Assembly (NCBI GenBank): GCA_902517895.1
Contig: CABYEA010000004.1
Location: 39,425-103,424, forward strand
DNA length: 64,000 bases
DNA from: an uncultured Bacteroidota bacterium
Lineage (GTDB): Bacteria > Bacteroidota > Bacteroidia > Flavobacteriales > Flavobacteriaceae
Direction of reading: 5' to 3'
Shown here: piece by piece, positions 53,177-64,000 of the stretch
Layout of the letters: each line of letters begins with the position of its first letter
Numbering within the stretch: the stretch's first letter is position 1
Position numbers and translations under genes: made by a program
Notes under the pieces: generated by a model
Database searches by the model: none
Told to the model about the DNA's origin: nothing
What the model saw: only the letters and a program-made list of their open reading frames with translations

Positions 53177-53185
53177 ATTAACAAT

Positions 53186-54094
53186 ATGAGTAAAATAATA
53201 GTTGTTGGCACATTAGCATTTGATACAATTGAAACTCCTTATGGAAAGGTTGAGAGAGTAATCGGTGGTTCAGCACCATTTGCAAGCCTTGCTGCTAAAA
53301 CAAAAAGCGTTGAATGTGCAGTGGTTTCAGTTGTTGGTTATGATTTTCCGAAAAGTTACTTAGACCTTTTGGTTTCAAGGGGAATTGATATTTCTGAAGT
53401 TCAAATCGAAAAGGATGACAAAAGTTTCTTTTGGTCTGGAAAATATCATGATAATATGAACAAGAGAGACACGTTAGAAACTCAGGTAAATGTACTAGCT
53501 AATTTTAATCCTAAAATTCCAAAAAATTATACCAATCTTGATATTCTAGTTCTTGGAAATCTAGACCCAAAAGTTCAATTAAGTATTATATCACAATTTA
53601 AAAAAAGACCCAAGTTTACTATCCTAGATACAATGAATTTTTGGATGGATAATACATTAGATAATCTATTAAAAATTATCTCGAAAGTTGATCTCATTTG
53701 TATTAATGACGAGGAAGTAATTCAACTATCAGGATGTAAGGATTATAAAAACGGTATCAAAAAAATTCTTACAATGGGGCCCAAATATTTAATCATGAAA
53801 AAAGGTGAGTATGGTTCAACGCTGTATTCGGATAACTTGGAGTTTTTCTGCCCATCATTTAAAGTTAAAAAAGTCATTGATCCTACCGGAGCTGGTGACT
53901 CATTTGCAGGGGCTTTTGCTGGTCACTTAGCTGAATCAAAAAACTACACTTTCGAATCCATTTCAAGTGCCCTAATTTATGCTAACGCAGTTGCATCATT
54001 TTGCGTGGAAAAGTTTGGAGTAGAGAACATGTTAAATATCTCAAAAGATGAAATTGATAAACGTATAAGTTTTATAAAAAAACATAATAATTAA
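53186..54094 (+). CDS. PfkB family carbohydrate/nucleoside kinase
   Basis: IGGSAPFASLAAK; DPTGAGDSFAGAFAGHLAE signature. Confidence 0.95.
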   Translation: MSKIIVVGTLAFDTIETPYGKVERVIGGSAPFASLAAKTKSVECAVVSVVGYDFPKSYLDLLVSRGIDISEVQIEKDDKSFFWSGKYHDNMNKRDTLETQVNVLANFNPKIPKNYTNLDILVLGNLDPKVQLSIISQFKKRPKFTILDTMNFWMDNTLDNLLKIISKVDLICINDEEVIQLSGCKDYKNGIKKILTMGPKYLIMKKGEYGSTLYSDNLEFFCPSFKVKKVIDPTGAGDSFAGAFAGHLAESKNYTFESISSALIYANAVASFCVEKFGVENMLNISKDEIDKRISFIKKHNN

Positions 54095-54145
54095 ATGTCT
54101 TTATTCAATATTTATTTTGTTTTTTTGTATGCATACTATTAAAAA

Positions 54146-56041
54146 ATGAGTGATGCTATAAAACACGAATGTGGTATAGGCCACATTAGACTTCTTAAGC
54201 CACTAGAGTTTTACAAAAAAAAATATGGTAGTTCATTTTATGGAATAAATAAAATGTACTTACTAATGGAAAAACAACATAATAGAGGTCAAGATGGAGC
54301 AGGTTTTGCCTCCATAAAACTTGATGTTAAACCAGGAAAAAGATTTATCAGTAGAATACGTTCGACTGAAAAACAACCGATTCAAGATGTTTTTAGTAAA
54401 ATAAATGAAAGAATTAACCAAGAGCTCAAGTCTGATCCATCATTGCCTGAAAATATTGAAAAATTAAAGTCAAAAGTACCCTACTTAGCCGAAGTTCTTC
54501 TTGGTCACGTTAGATATGGGACATTTGGCGGAAATAGCGTCGAAAATGTTCATCCTTTTTTAAGACAAAATAATTGGAAGCATAGGAATCTCATATTAGC
54601 AGGAAACTTTAATATGACCAATTCGAATGAGCTTTTTAATAGCTTGATTGAATTGGGGCAACATCCAAAAGAATATACCGATACTGTTATAATAATGGAA
54701 AAAATTGGTCATTTCTTAGATGATGCCGTTAGAAAAATGTATAAAGATTTTAAGAAAGAAGGTCTTAATAAACAAGAGTGCTCATCTTTAATTTCAGAAA
54801 AAATAGATATTTTCAAAATCTTAAAAAAGGCATCAAAAAGATGGGATGGAGGATATGTGATTGGTGGCTTATTAGGGCATGGTGACTCTTTTGTTATGAG
54901 AGACCCAAACGGAATTAGACCTGCCTTTTATTATAAAGACGATGAGGTTGTTGTTGTAGCATCTGAAAGACCTGCAATTCAAACTGCCTTTAACGTAAAT
55001 AAAAGTAACATTATAGAATTGAAACCAGGAGATGCCATCGTTATAAAAAATAGCGGAAAGGTAAAAATAAAGGGTGTGGTAAAAGCTAAAGAAAATAAAT
55101 CTTGCTCTTTTGAAAGGATCTACTTTTCTAGAGGAAATGATGCTAGCATTTATCAGGAAAGAAAGGACTTAGGAAAATTAATAATGCCGAGAGTATTAAA
55201 TGAGATAGATTTTAATATAAAAAATACCGTTTTTTCATACATACCAAATACAGCTGAAACATCATTTTACGGAATGATTGAAAGTGTTGAGGAATATCTT
55301 AACACTAGAAAAAGCGAAGAAATTATTGGTAAGAAGGGGCTTTCAGAAGATAAAATAAAAGAAATTTTGTCTATCAGACCCAGAATAGAAAAAATAGCTG
55401 TAAAGGATGTTAAGCTAAGAACTTTTATAACTGAAGACGATAGCAGAGATGATTTAGTTGAACATGTTTATGATATAACATATGGTGTTGTTAAGAAAAA
55501 AGACTCTCTGGTTATTATCGATGACAGTATTGTCAGGGGAACAACACTCAAAAAAAGTATACTAAAAATGTTGGATAGATTAGATCCAAAGAAAATAATT
55601 ATTGTTTCCTCTGCTCCTCAAATTAGATATCCAGATTGTTACGGAATTGATATGGCTAATTTAGAAAGCTTAATTGCATTTAACGCAGCTCTTGAGCTAT
55701 TAAAGGATCATGATAATACTTCATTAATAAAAGAAGTATATGAAAATTGTAAAAGTGAACTTGAGCTGGAGGACAGTAAAATGGAGAATAAAGTAAAAGC
55801 AATATATGACCCCTTTACGGCAGATGAAATATCTGATAAAATAACAGACTTATTAAGCTCACATTTAGATAAAAGAGATGTCAAAATAATTTTCCAGACA
55901 ATTGAAAACTTACATAAAGCATGTCCTACTTCAACTGGTGATTGGTATTTTACAGGCAACTATCCAACCCCTGGTGGTAACAGAGTTGTTAATACAGCTT
56001 TTGTAAACTTTTATGAGGGAAATAAAAAAAGAGCTTACTAA
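54146..56041 (+). CDS. Amidophosphoribosyltransferase-like protein with class II glutamine amidotransferase domain
   Basis: [13 protein letters not shown] catalytic Cys; [34 protein letters not shown]-binding motif. Confidence 0.93.
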   Translation: MSDAIKHECGIGHIRLLKPLEFYKKKYGSSFYGINKMYLLMEKQHNRGQDGAGFASIKLDVKPGKRFISRIRSTEKQPIQDVFSKINERINQELKSDPSLPENIEKLKSKVPYLAEVLLGHVRYGTFGGNSVENVHPFLRQNNWKHRNLILAGNFNMTNSNELFNSLIELGQHPKEYTDTVIIMEKIGHFLDDAVRKMYKDFKKEGLNKQECSSLISEKIDIFKILKKASKRWDGGYVIGGLLGHGDSFVMRDPNGIRPAFYYKDDEVVVVASERPAIQTAFNVNKSNIIELKPGDAIVIKNSGKVKIKGVVKAKENKSCSFERIYFSRGNDASIYQERKDLGKLIMPRVLNEIDFNIKNTVFSYIPNTAETSFYGMIESVEEYLNTRKSEEIIGKKGLSEDKIKEILSIRPRIEKIAVKDVKLRTFITEDDSRDDLVEHVYDITYGVVKKKDSLVIIDDSIVRGTTLKKSILKMLDRLDPKKIIIVSSAPQIRYPDCYGIDMANLESLIAFNAALELLKDHDNTSLIKEVYENCKSELELEDSKMENKVKAIYDPFTADEISDKITDLLSSHLDKRDVKIIFQTIENLHKACPTSTGDWYFTGNYPTPGGNRVVNTAFVNFYEGNKKRAY

Positions 56042-56640
56042 AGGGCTTGATCAAATTTTTCTGAAACAACTCCCCAATTTATAACCTCAAAGAAAGCGCT
56101 AATATAATCTGGTCTTTTATTCTGATAATTTAAATAGTAAGCATGCTCCCACACATCAAGGCCTAATATAGGAGTTCCCCCACATCCGTCTGGCATTAGC
56201 GGATTATCCTGATTTGGAGTTGAGCATACATCAAGTTTTTTGTCTTTTACGCATAACCATGCCCATCCAGACCCAAACCTTGTGGCCGCTGCTTTAGAAA
56301 AAGTATCTTTAAAATCATCAAAAGATCCAAATACATCGTTAATTGCAGATTTAAGGCCATCTGACATTACACTTTCATTATTTGGGTTCATAACTTCCCA
56401 GAATAATTTATGATTATAATAGCCGCCAGCGTTATTTCTTAAAGCCATATTGCTCATATCTAGTCCTTCCAAAATATCAAATATATCTTTGGATTCATGT
56501 TCTGATCCTTCAATAGCTGCATTAAGCTTATTTGTATAACCTTGGTGGTGCTTTGAATGATGAATTTCCATAGTTCTGGCATCAATATGAGGCTCAAGGG
56601 CATCATATGAATATTCTAATTGAGGTAAACTAAAGCTCAT
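56038..56640 (-). CDS. Superoxide dismutase (Fe/Mn)
   Basis: [50 protein letters not shown]. Confidence 0.98.
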   Translation of the reverse strand: MSFSLPQLEYSYDALEPHIDARTMEIHHSKHHQGYTNKLNAAIEGSEHESKDIFDILEGLDMSNMALRNNAGGYYNHKLFWEVMNPNNESVMSDGLKSAINDVFGSFDDFKDTFSKAAATRFGSGWAWLCVKDKKLDVCSTPNQDNPLMPDGCGGTPILGLDVWEHAYYLNYQNKRPDYISAFFEVINWGVVSEKFDQAL

Positions 56641-56660
56641 ATTTAATAGTTTTTGTTAAT

Positions 56661-56691
56661 CAAATTTACAATAAAGTTTGTCAATAATCAA
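56661..56691 (-). promoter_or_regulatory. Promoter for sod (TTG-N20-TAAATTTG on minus strand)
   Basis: Minus strand TTG (56691-56689), 20-nt spacer, TAAATTTG (56668-56661), 20 nt before the sod ATG. Confidence 0.6.
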
Positions 56692-56715
56692 CAACTATCA
56701 TTAACTTGTATTTTG

Positions 56716-59700
56716 ATGTTTTCAACAAACTCCTACAATATATATAATGCATCTGCCGGAACAGGAAAAACATTTAGTCTTGTTAGAGACTACCTAACAC
56801 TCTTATTTAATTCTAAAAATTATGAGCTTTATAAAAATATTCTTGCAATAACCTTCACCAATAAGGCTGTCAACGAAATGAAAGGTAGAATAATAAAATA
56901 TCTTATTAACTATTCAAATTCTGTAGATCCAGATCTAATTATGCTAAAAGAAATTTCGAAAAAAACAGGTTTAAATAAGAAAGAAATATTTTTAAAATCA
57001 TCAATAATATTAAAAAATCTATTAAAAAATTACAGTGCTTTTGAAATTTCTACAATTGATAAATTAACTCAGAAAATAGTCAGAAACTTCACATATGAAT
57101 TAGGAATTGATTCAAAATATGAAGTTGAAATAGATCAAAATGAAATTATTAATAAAGCAATTGATAATTTAATTTCCAAAATTGAACTAAATGATGAAAA
57201 CTCAAAGAATATTATCAACTTTTCCTTTGAAAAAACATTAAATGACAAAAGTTGGGATATTACAAGTGATTTACAAGATATTGCTCAATTAATATTTGAT
57301 GAGAATAATTTTTCTGAGCTTGAGTCAATAAAGGAGTACAATCTAAAAGACTTTGAAAGATGGAAAAAAGAGTTAAAATTAAAAATTAAAAATTGTAATT
57401 CTGCTGCTAAGAAAACTGGAAATAAAGTCTTAGAGATGATTGAATATGAAAAAATATGTGCTGATAGTTTTAAAAAAATAATAACTAGACATTTTACTAA
57501 AATTTCTTTGGGTGATTTCAATAATTTATACAAAAACCAAATTAAAAAAAATTTAATTGAAGGAAATTTACATTTATCAACAGCTTCAGAAAAAGATAAA
57601 ATAAGTATTGAGAAAATAAGAGGAGATTTAATAAAAAGTTATAGTGTTTGCAGGGAAATAATCTTTAAGAAAAAACTTTTTGAAAATATATTGAATAACA
57701 TCTCACCTCTTTCTATTTTAAGCGAAATAAAAAAGGAAATAGAGTCATTAAAAGAGGAAGAAAATTTTTTATTAATTTCTGAATTTAATAAACTTGTAAA
57801 CGAAGAAATTAAAAGCCAGCCTGCTCCGTTTATTTATGAAAAAATAGGGGCAAAATTCAGTCATTTTTTTATAGATGAATTTCAGGATACTTCAAAAATG
57901 CAATGGGATAATTTAAAGCCTCTTATTGAGAACTCTTTATCCTCTGAGAACTCAACATTAACCTTAGCAGGAGACCCTAAACAATCTATTTATAGGTGGA
58001 GGGGTGGTGACGTGGCAGGGTTCATGAATCTTATTGCCAATGAATCTCCTTTTTTCTGTGATAAAAACATAATCAATCTAAATACTAATTACAGAAGCTC
58101 AAAGGAAATTGTACATTTTAATAATTCACTATTTAAGCATATTTCAGAATTATATGCTGACAACTCTGACTTACTACAGATTTTAAACTTTCCAAAACAA
58201 AATCACTCTGATGATGAAAAAGGTTATCTGAGTTTAAATTTCTATGAAAAAAACAATAAAATTGACATTGAGCTATTTTATAATATTCAAACCTTATCAA
58301 GTATTAATGATCTAATCAAAAGAGGGTATTCGTATAAGGATATCTGTATCATTGTTAGAAAGAAAAAAGAAGGTGTGAAAATTGGAGATTATTTGACTGA
58401 AAACAATATACCAATTATTTCGTCTGAGGTGCTAAATCTATCGTCCAGTCCTGATATTAATTTAATTTTAAATCTAATTCGTTTTCATATTGAGCAATCT
58501 AATTTTAATAAGATAAACTTATGTAAATCATTATGTGAATTGAATTTTATAAATCAATTGAAAGAAGATTTCTTGATTGATGTTTTAGAAAATGACTTTG
58601 AAGATATCAAAAAGCATATCACGATTGATGATTTTAATTTTGAGCTCAAGCAATTAAATAGAGTATCTACATATGAAGCATTAGAATATATCATTGATAA
58701 GTTTAAAATAATGAAAGATGGAAATGCATATGTTCAGTTTTTTCTGGATTTTGCTCATGAGTACACACATAAATTTCAAACCGGATTAAATGAATTTGTT
58801 GAATATTTTGAAGAAAAGAAAGAAAAATTAAATATTATTAATCCTCAGGGTGTAGATGCAGTTGAAATTATAACAATACATAAATCCAAAGGTTTGGAAT
58901 TTCCGGTCGTTATTTACCCTTATGCAAATATTAATATTCATGGTGATTTAAATCCAAAAACATGGATTAATATTGAAGATGAAAAGGACATTGATTTAAA
59001 AAAATCACTAATTAATATTAATCAAGATTTAGAAAAAATAGATAAAGATTTATTTTACAGTTACAGACAAAAATTAGAGATTGATAATATTAACTTATTG
59101 TATGTTGTACTAACAAGAGCACAAAAAGAGCTTTACTTACTTTCTGATAAAAATATTGACACTAAAGGAAATGAAAAAATCAATTTATACTCTGGAATTT
59201 TTATCAGCTATTTAAAGAAAATAAATGCCTGGGATAATTCTAAATCTGTATATGATTTTGGGCTAAAAACTTTAAACAAGACAGAAATTAAAACATCTAA
59301 AAATTTAATTCAAAATCATGTTACAGTTAATTCTCGAATTAAAAAAAATATAATAATTAGTTTAAAAAATTCTAATTCTTGGATAAATGATTTTGAAGTT
59401 GCACAGTATGAGGGAAATATTTTTCATGAAATAATGGAGGAAATAAGATCAGAAAAAGATATAATAATAGTTTTAAATAAATTTTACGATTTAGGAGCAA
59501 TTGATGATGGGCAAAAAGAAGAATATCAGAAGAATATTTTGGAGTTTATAAATCATGCCGATCTTAAAAAATATTATAACGAGGAATTAATTAGTTTTAA
59601 TGAGAGAGAAATAATTTCAAAAAGTGGTATAATATTGGTTCCTGACAGATTGGTTTTTCTCAATAATTCGGAGGTTTCTGTTATAGATTACAAAACAGGG

Positions 59701-59829
59701 TCAGAAAGTTTATCTCACAAAAATCAGCTAAATAAATACGAGGCTGTTTTACAAGAGATGAAGATTAAGGTTATTGAAAAAATACTCATATACATAGGCA
59801 AAAAAATCAAAATTAAGCATTGTAAATAA
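56716..59829 (+). CDS. addA: UvrD/AddA-like helicase-nuclease
   Basis: YNIYNASAGTGKTFSLVRDYL Walker A; FFIDEFQDTSKMQWD Walker B; GDPKQSIYRWRGGD; C-terminal GNIFHEIMEEI..VPDRLVFL..SVIDYKTG nuclease motif. Start reset from 56653. Confidence 0.9.
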   Translation: MFSTNSYNIYNASAGTGKTFSLVRDYLTLLFNSKNYELYKNILAITFTNKAVNEMKGRIIKYLINYSNSVDPDLIMLKEISKKTGLNKKEIFLKSSIILKNLLKNYSAFEISTIDKLTQKIVRNFTYELGIDSKYEVEIDQNEIINKAIDNLISKIELNDENSKNIINFSFEKTLNDKSWDITSDLQDIAQLIFDENNFSELESIKEYNLKDFERWKKELKLKIKNCNSAAKKTGNKVLEMIEYEKICADSFKKIITRHFTKISLGDFNNLYKNQIKKNLIEGNLHLSTASEKDKISIEKIRGDLIKSYSVCREIIFKKKLFENILNNISPLSILSEIKKEIESLKEEENFLLISEFNKLVNEEIKSQPAPFIYEKIGAKFSHFFIDEFQDTSKMQWDNLKPLIENSLSSENSTLTLAGDPKQSIYRWRGGDVAGFMNLIANESPFFCDKNIINLNTNYRSSKEIVHFNNSLFKHISELYADNSDLLQILNFPKQNHSDDEKGYLSLNFYEKNNKIDIELFYNIQTLSSINDLIKRGYSYKDICIIVRKKKEGVKIGDYLTENNIPIISSEVLNLSSSPDINLILNLIRFHIEQSNFNKINLCKSLCELNFINQLKEDFLIDVLENDFEDIKKHITIDDFNFELKQLNRVSTYEALEYIIDKFKIMKDGNAYVQFFLDFAHEYTHKFQTGLNEFVEYFEEKKEKLNIINPQGVDAVEIITIHKSKGLEFPVVIYPYANINIHGDLNPKTWINIEDEKDIDLKKSLININQDLEKIDKDLFYSYRQKLEIDNINLLYVVLTRAQKELYLLSDKNIDTKGNEKINLYSGIFISYLKKINAWDNSKSVYDFGLKTLNKTEIKTSKNLIQNHVTVNSRIKKNIIISLKNSNSWINDFEVAQYEGNIFHEIMEEIRSEKDIIIVLNKFYDLGAIDDGQKEEYQKNILEFINHADLKKYYNEELISFNEREIISKSGIILVPDRLVFLNNSEVSVIDYKTGSESLSHKNQLNKYEAVLQEMKIKVIEKILIYIGKKIKIKHCK

Positions 59830-59914
59830 AGCCTATTCAGTTAACAGACAGAGCAATGTCATCAAAATAAAGCTTGAATTTCAGAGAAAATGACTAAATT
59901 TACTTTGAAATCCG

Positions 59915-59922
59915 TATTTTTG
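59915..59922 (+). promoter_or_regulatory. -7 element TATTTTTG upstream of the OmpA-family gene
   Basis: Fits TAnnTTTG, 30 nt before the ATG; weak -33. Confidence 0.4.
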
Positions 59923-59952
59923 CGGAAAATATTTAATAGTAAATAAAAAATT

Positions 59953-61350
59953 ATGAAAAAATTTTACTCTTTATTCTTAACTACTTTATTAGTTTTTGGG
60001 CTTTCAAGTTTACAAGCTCAAGATAAGAATAACCCATGGCAATTTAGCTTTGGTACAAACGCGATCGACGTTGAAGCTGATTCTAGCACTCAGTTTGCAG
60101 ATTTCTTCGACGTAGATAAAAACTGGAATACAGCTAAATCTCCTGTTTCGATGTTCACAATTTCAAAGTACATAGGAGATAATCTTTCATTCGGGGTTGG
60201 TGGCTCCTTCAATAGTATTAGCAAATACGCAACAGGGCTTGAATTAGCTGATGTCACAAATGATTATTTTAATGTTGATGCAATGTTAAAATATGATTTA
60301 TCAGATGCTCTTCCAATTAGAGTATTGGGGATGGACTTTGAGCCGTTTGTTGGTGTTGGGCCTGGGTGGACTTGGTTCGATGACCAAGATGGTCTTACTG
60401 GAAACCTTTCTATTGGTGTAAATCATTGGTTCAGTGATGTATTTGGATTTACATTAATGGCAGATTATAAACATAATATGGATGATTTAGGTATGTCAAA
60501 TACCCGTCTACTTGACGAAGGTGGAACAATGAGATGGTCTGCAATGCTTTCTGTTAAATTTGGAGGAACAGATACAGATGGAGACGGAATTTATGACGAT
60601 CATGATGAGTGTCCTGAAGTTCCTGGTTTAGAAGAATTTAATGGTTGTCCAGACACTGACGGTGATGGGATCCAAGACAGTGAAGATGACTGTCCAATGT
60701 TAGCTGGTTTAACTGAGTTTAACGGATGTCCAGATACTGATGGAGACGGAATTTCTGACAATAAGGATAGATGTCCTAAGGTTGCTGGTTTAGCAAAAAT
60801 GGGAGGATGTCCAGATACCGATGGAGACGGAATTGCTGATGGTAAAGATGCATGCCCAAAAGTTGTGGGGCCTAGAGGAAATAGAGGTTGTCCTTGGCCT
60901 GACACTGATGGTGATAGCGTAGTTGATAAAGACGATAACTGTCCTGAAGTTCCCGGTACCGTTGCAAATAACGGTTGCCCAGAGGGCCCATCAGAAGAGG
61001 ATATGGCTAAAATAACTGAGCTTTCTAGAGGTATTCAATTCGCATTTGGTGAAACTACATTCACGGATGGTACGCCTCCTGTGCTTGATAAAATTGTTAC
61101 AATTATCCTAAAGTACCCAAATGCAAATTTTAGTGTAGAAGGTCATACCGATAGTATTGGGACTAAAGTTTATAACCAGTCCTTGTCCGAAAGAAGGTCT
61201 GCTGCAGTTGTTGACTACCTTTCATCAAATAATGTTTCAGCTGATAGATTAAATGCTGTTGGATTTGGTGAAAATAATCCAATTGATACGAATGTAAATG
61301 CTGCAGGAAGAGCTAATAACAGAAGAGTTGAAATCTTATTTGTGAGATAA
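59953..61350 (+). CDS. OmpA family outer membrane protein with thrombospondin type 3 repeats
   Basis: Signal peptide; N-terminal beta-barrel; repeated DTDGDGIxDxxDxCPxVxGLxxxxGCP; C-terminal [29 protein letters not shown] peptidoglycan-binding domain. Confidence 0.96.
   Translation: MKKFYSLFLTTLLVFGLSSLQAQDKNNPWQFSFGTNAIDVEADSSTQFADFFDVDKNWNTAKSPVSMFTISKYIGDNLSFGVGGSFNSISKYATGLELADVTNDYFNVDAMLKYDLSDALPIRVLGMDFEPFVGVGPGWTWFDDQDGLTGNLSIGVNHWFSDVFGFTLMADYKHNMDDLGMSNTRLLDEGGTMRWSAMLSVKFGGTDTDGDGIYDDHDECPEVPGLEEFNGCPDTDGDGIQDSEDDCPMLAGLTEFNGCPDTDGDGISDNKDRCPKVAGLAKMGGCPDTDGDGIADGKDACPKVVGPRGNRGCPWPDTDGDSVVDKDDNCPEVPGTVANNGCPEGPSEEDMAKITELSRGIQFAFGETTFTDGTPPVLDKIVTIILKYPNANFSVEGHTDSIGTKVYNQSLSERRSAAVVDYLSSNNVSADRLNAVGFGENNPIDTNVNAAGRANNRRVEILFVR
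60571..60980 (+). repeat. TSP3 calcium-binding repeat array (coding)
   Basis: Five DxDGDxxxDxxDxCP repeats, about 70-bp period at DNA level. Confidence 0.9.
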
Positions 61351-61377
61351 TTCTTTAAAACATTCTCATACTATATT

Positions 61378-61412
61378 AAAAAAACGCTTCGCTAAATGCG
61401 AAGCGTTTTTTA
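61378..61412 (+). terminator. Rho-independent terminator after the OmpA-family gene
   Basis: aaaacgcttcgc-taaat-gcgaagcgtttttt, perfect stem with T-run. Confidence 0.9.
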
Positions 61413-61422
61413 TTTTTATAAG

Positions 61423-64000
61423 ATGCACCATTTTATAAAAAATGTTATTGAAAAATTATTTGCGGATAAGACAAAAAATATTTCAAATAGCATTATTATA
61501 CTTCCAAACAAAAGATCTCGAGTTTTCCTAAAAAAGGAAATAAGTAATTTTTCAAGGAAAACAATATTTGCTCCAAAAATTTATGACATAGAAGAATTCA
61601 TGTCGATAATTTCAGGAATAGAAAAAATTTCAGAGACAGAATTACTTTTTGAATTTTATAATGTTTACACTCATCATACTAAGAATAGTGATAGGGAAAC
61701 TTTTGAGGAGTTTATTTCATGGGCTAAAACTCTTTTAAAGGATTATAATGAAATTGATAGGGAGCTCTGCAACACAGATGCCTTATTTGATTATTTAAAA
61801 GCTTTTAAAGACTTGACTCATTGGTCAAATTATGAAAAAGAAACTACCCTAATCAAAAACTATAAAGAGTTTTGGGGGAAAATTAAAGCTTATCATAAGG
61901 ATTTAAATGACAGATTAACCAGAAGAAGAAAAGGATATCAAGGTTTAATTTATCGAGAAGCTGTAGAAAGAATTCAGGGCTATATTGAAAGTACTTCAGA
62001 TATCAATCATATTTTTATCGGTTTCAATGCATTAAGTAAATCCGAATCTGAAATTATTCAGGAAATTATAAGTAATAATGGAGAAATATATTGGGATATA
62101 GACAAAGAATATCTAAGCTCAGAATACAATAATGCATGTTTATTTATTAGATCATACTTAAAAAATTGGCCATACTATAAAAACAATGATTTAGAAATAT
62201 TTTTCGATGACTATAAAAGGAAAAAGAATATTCAAGCAATAGGAACTCCAAAAAATATTGGTCAAGTTAAATATGTTGGCCAATTACTTAATTCATTAAA
62301 TTCAGAGGAGCTTGATGATACCGCTATTGTTTTAGCAGATGAAACAATGCTTATTCCTCTCATTAACTCAATTCCACCGAATGTTAAAAATATAAACGTA
62401 ACTATGGGGTACCCATTAAAAAATTCAAATATTTTTTCATTTTTTTATCTATTGTTAAGAGTTCATTCAAAAAATCAATCTAGCTTTTACTATAAATACT
62501 TATTGTCAATTTTATCTCATGAACTAATTGCTCCAATTCTAAATAAAAAGACTGACATATGCCAAAAAATTAAAAAAGAGAATCTTATTTACATGACTAT
62601 TGATGAAATCATAGAAATTGATAAAGAAAATAAAAGGATTTACAAATTACTTTTCTCAAAATGGGACAATGCTAGTAAAGGCGTAAGTTCCTGCTTACAA
62701 TTAATAGATCTTATAAAAAAATATTATTCAAAAAATCCTGAAAATGATTTCATAAATATAGAATTATTATATGCGATCAATAAGATATTCATGCAAATTA
62801 AAATTTCAAGTAAGAAATTTGATTTTCTAAAGAATATAAATTCATTGAAAGTAATTTTTAAAGAACTTTGTGAAATAAGTTCTACACCATTTAACGGAGA
62901 GCCGATTAAAGGCCTTCAGATTATGGGAATGCTTGAAACTAGATTATTGAATTATAAAAACATCATTATTTCTTCAATGAATGAAGGTATTCTTCCTTCT
63001 GGAAATAATAATAATAGTTTTATTCCATATGAAATCAAGAAAGCAAATAATCTTCAAACTTTTAAAGAAAAAGATGCTGTATTTGCATATCATTTTTACA
63101 GATTTATTCAAAGAGCAGAAAACGTATGGATGCTATACAATACTGAACCAGACAGCATGAATAATGGAGAGGTAAGTAGATTTATTAGGCAAATAGAGGT
63201 AGAGGGAATACATAAAGTGAATAGTCACATCCTAGTTCCAGCAACAGCTATAAAATATAAAACCGAAACAGTTTATAAAAAAACCAGTGCGGTACTGAAA
63301 AAAATAGAAACCTTATTTAGTAATGGGATTAGTGCCTCGATGTTATGTTTATATTCTCTAAATAAAATCAAATTTTTTGAAAATTATATTCTTGGTCTAA
63401 AGGAAGAAAACATAGAGGAGACAATAACTTCAAGTACTCTGGGCAATATAATTCACGACACCTTAGAATTACTGTATAGTGAGCTTGTGGGCAAACGACT
63501 AGATGATAAATCTTTGAGAAAACTAAAAGATCGTGTTAACGACAGTGTTTTATTTACGGCTGAGAGATACGTAAAAAAAAGAAACTTGAAGAAAGGCAAA
63601 AATGTAATTATAATCGAAACAGCAAAGAAATATGTAGAAAGGGTAATAAATATTGATTTCAAATACTTACAAAAGGGGAATAATATTAAAATTATTGCAA
63701 TAGAGAAGGATTTTTCATCAACATTGCAAGGAAATCTAAGGGAATACAAGGTTAGAGGAAAGATAGATAGAATAGATGAAATAAACGGAGAATTAAGAAT
63801 AATCGACTATAAGAGCGGTAAAAAATTAAATAAGGGAAACTTGAATTTGAAGGAAATTAGCGATATAAGAAATGAAAAAGGAATTTATAACCTACAACTA
63901 TTGTTTTATATGATAGGGATATATAAAGAAACGAATGCAGAATTTATAAAAAGCGGTATTATATCCTTAAAAAATATAAATGATGGAGTATTAGAGGGTA
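61423..64000 (+). CDS. AddB-like PD-(D/E)XK nuclease, 3'-truncated by window edge
   Basis: Open frame from ATG 61423 to window end: MHHFIKNVIEKLFADKTKNISNSIIILPNKRSRVFLKKEI; SSTLGNIIHDTLELLYS; KIDRIDEINGELRIIDYKSGK. Not in supplied ORF track. Confidence 0.88.
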   Translation, partial: MHHFIKNVIEKLFADKTKNISNSIIILPNKRSRVFLKKEISNFSRKTIFAPKIYDIEEFMSIISGIEKISETELLFEFYNVYTHHTKNSDRETFEEFISWAKTLLKDYNEIDRELCNTDALFDYLKAFKDLTHWSNYEKETTLIKNYKEFWGKIKAYHKDLNDRLTRRRKGYQGLIYREAVERIQGYIESTSDINHIFIGFNALSKSESEIIQEIISNNGEIYWDIDKEYLSSEYNNACLFIRSYLKNWPYYKNNDLEIFFDDYKRKKNIQAIGTPKNIGQVKYVGQLLNSLNSEELDDTAIVLADETMLIPLINSIPPNVKNINVTMGYPLKNSNIFSFFYLLLRVHSKNQSSFYYKYLLSILSHELIAPILNKKTDICQKIKKENLIYMTIDEIIEIDKENKRIYKLLFSKWDNASKGVSSCLQLIDLIKKYYSKNPENDFINIELLYAINKIFMQIKISSKKFDFLKNINSLKVIFKELCEISSTPFNGEPIKGLQIMGMLETRLLNYKNIIISSMNEGILPSGNNNNSFIPYEIKKANNLQTFKEKDAVFAYHFYRFIQRAENVWMLYNTEPDSMNNGEVSRFIRQIEVEGIHKVNSHILVPATAIKYKTETVYKKTSAVLKKIETLFSNGISASMLCLYSLNKIKFFENYILGLKEENIEETITSSTLGNIIHDTLELLYSELVGKRLDDKSLRKLKDRVNDSVLFTAERYVKKRNLKKGKNVIIIETAKKYVERVINIDFKYLQKGNNIKIIAIEKDFSSTLQGNLREYKVRGKIDRIDEINGELRIIDYKSGKKLNKGNLNLKEISDIRNEKGIYNLQLLFYMIGIYKETNAEFIKSGIISLKNINDGVLEG

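Noticed and set aside
60600-60905. Antisense ORF in the TSP3 repeat region
   Set aside because: Open only because the sense strand encodes a periodic Asp/Gly/Pro/Cys repeat; no independent coding signal.
63453-63749. Minus-strand 98-aa ORF near the window end
   Set aside because: Lies antisense within the AddB-like gene, which has recognisable nuclease motifs in the plus frame.

Overview
This is a contiguous stretch of a low-GC Bacteroidota (marine Flavobacteriia-like) chromosome. Evidence for the lineage: TAnnTTTG-type promoters, TonB-dependent receptors, type IX secretion sorting domains, a MoxR/Bat operon, and the acpP-fabF-rnc-pyk gene order. Most of the window is core housekeeping content: atpDC, umuDC, recO/recX, gdhA, metB, yicC-gmk-nadD-gpsA, pheS, a MoxR/BatABCDE operon, an ALDH7-type dehydrogenase, pyk-rnc-fabF-acpP, purN-rnhA-pfkB-purF, sod, and an AddAB-like pair flanking an OmpA/TSP3 porin. 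I saw no tRNA, rRNA, CRISPR array, transposase, prophage or obvious defence island. The accessory content is a 3082-aa mosaic T9SS-secreted surface protein, a lipoprotein with LRR-like repeats, and a TonB receptor paired with a degenerate SGNH-type lipoprotein. The most unusual non-coding structure is a perfect 20-5-20 bp inverted repeat built from GTTAA half-sites, lying in the divergent region between the moxR/bat operon and an SDR gene. I cannot demonstrate an entirely new system from sequence alone. The best candidates are this operator-like palindrome, the TonB receptor/pseudo-SGNH pair, the giant mosaic protein, and the AddB-like protein that lacks the usual Fe-S cysteine. The AddB-like gene runs off the window edge and is missing from the supplied ORF track.
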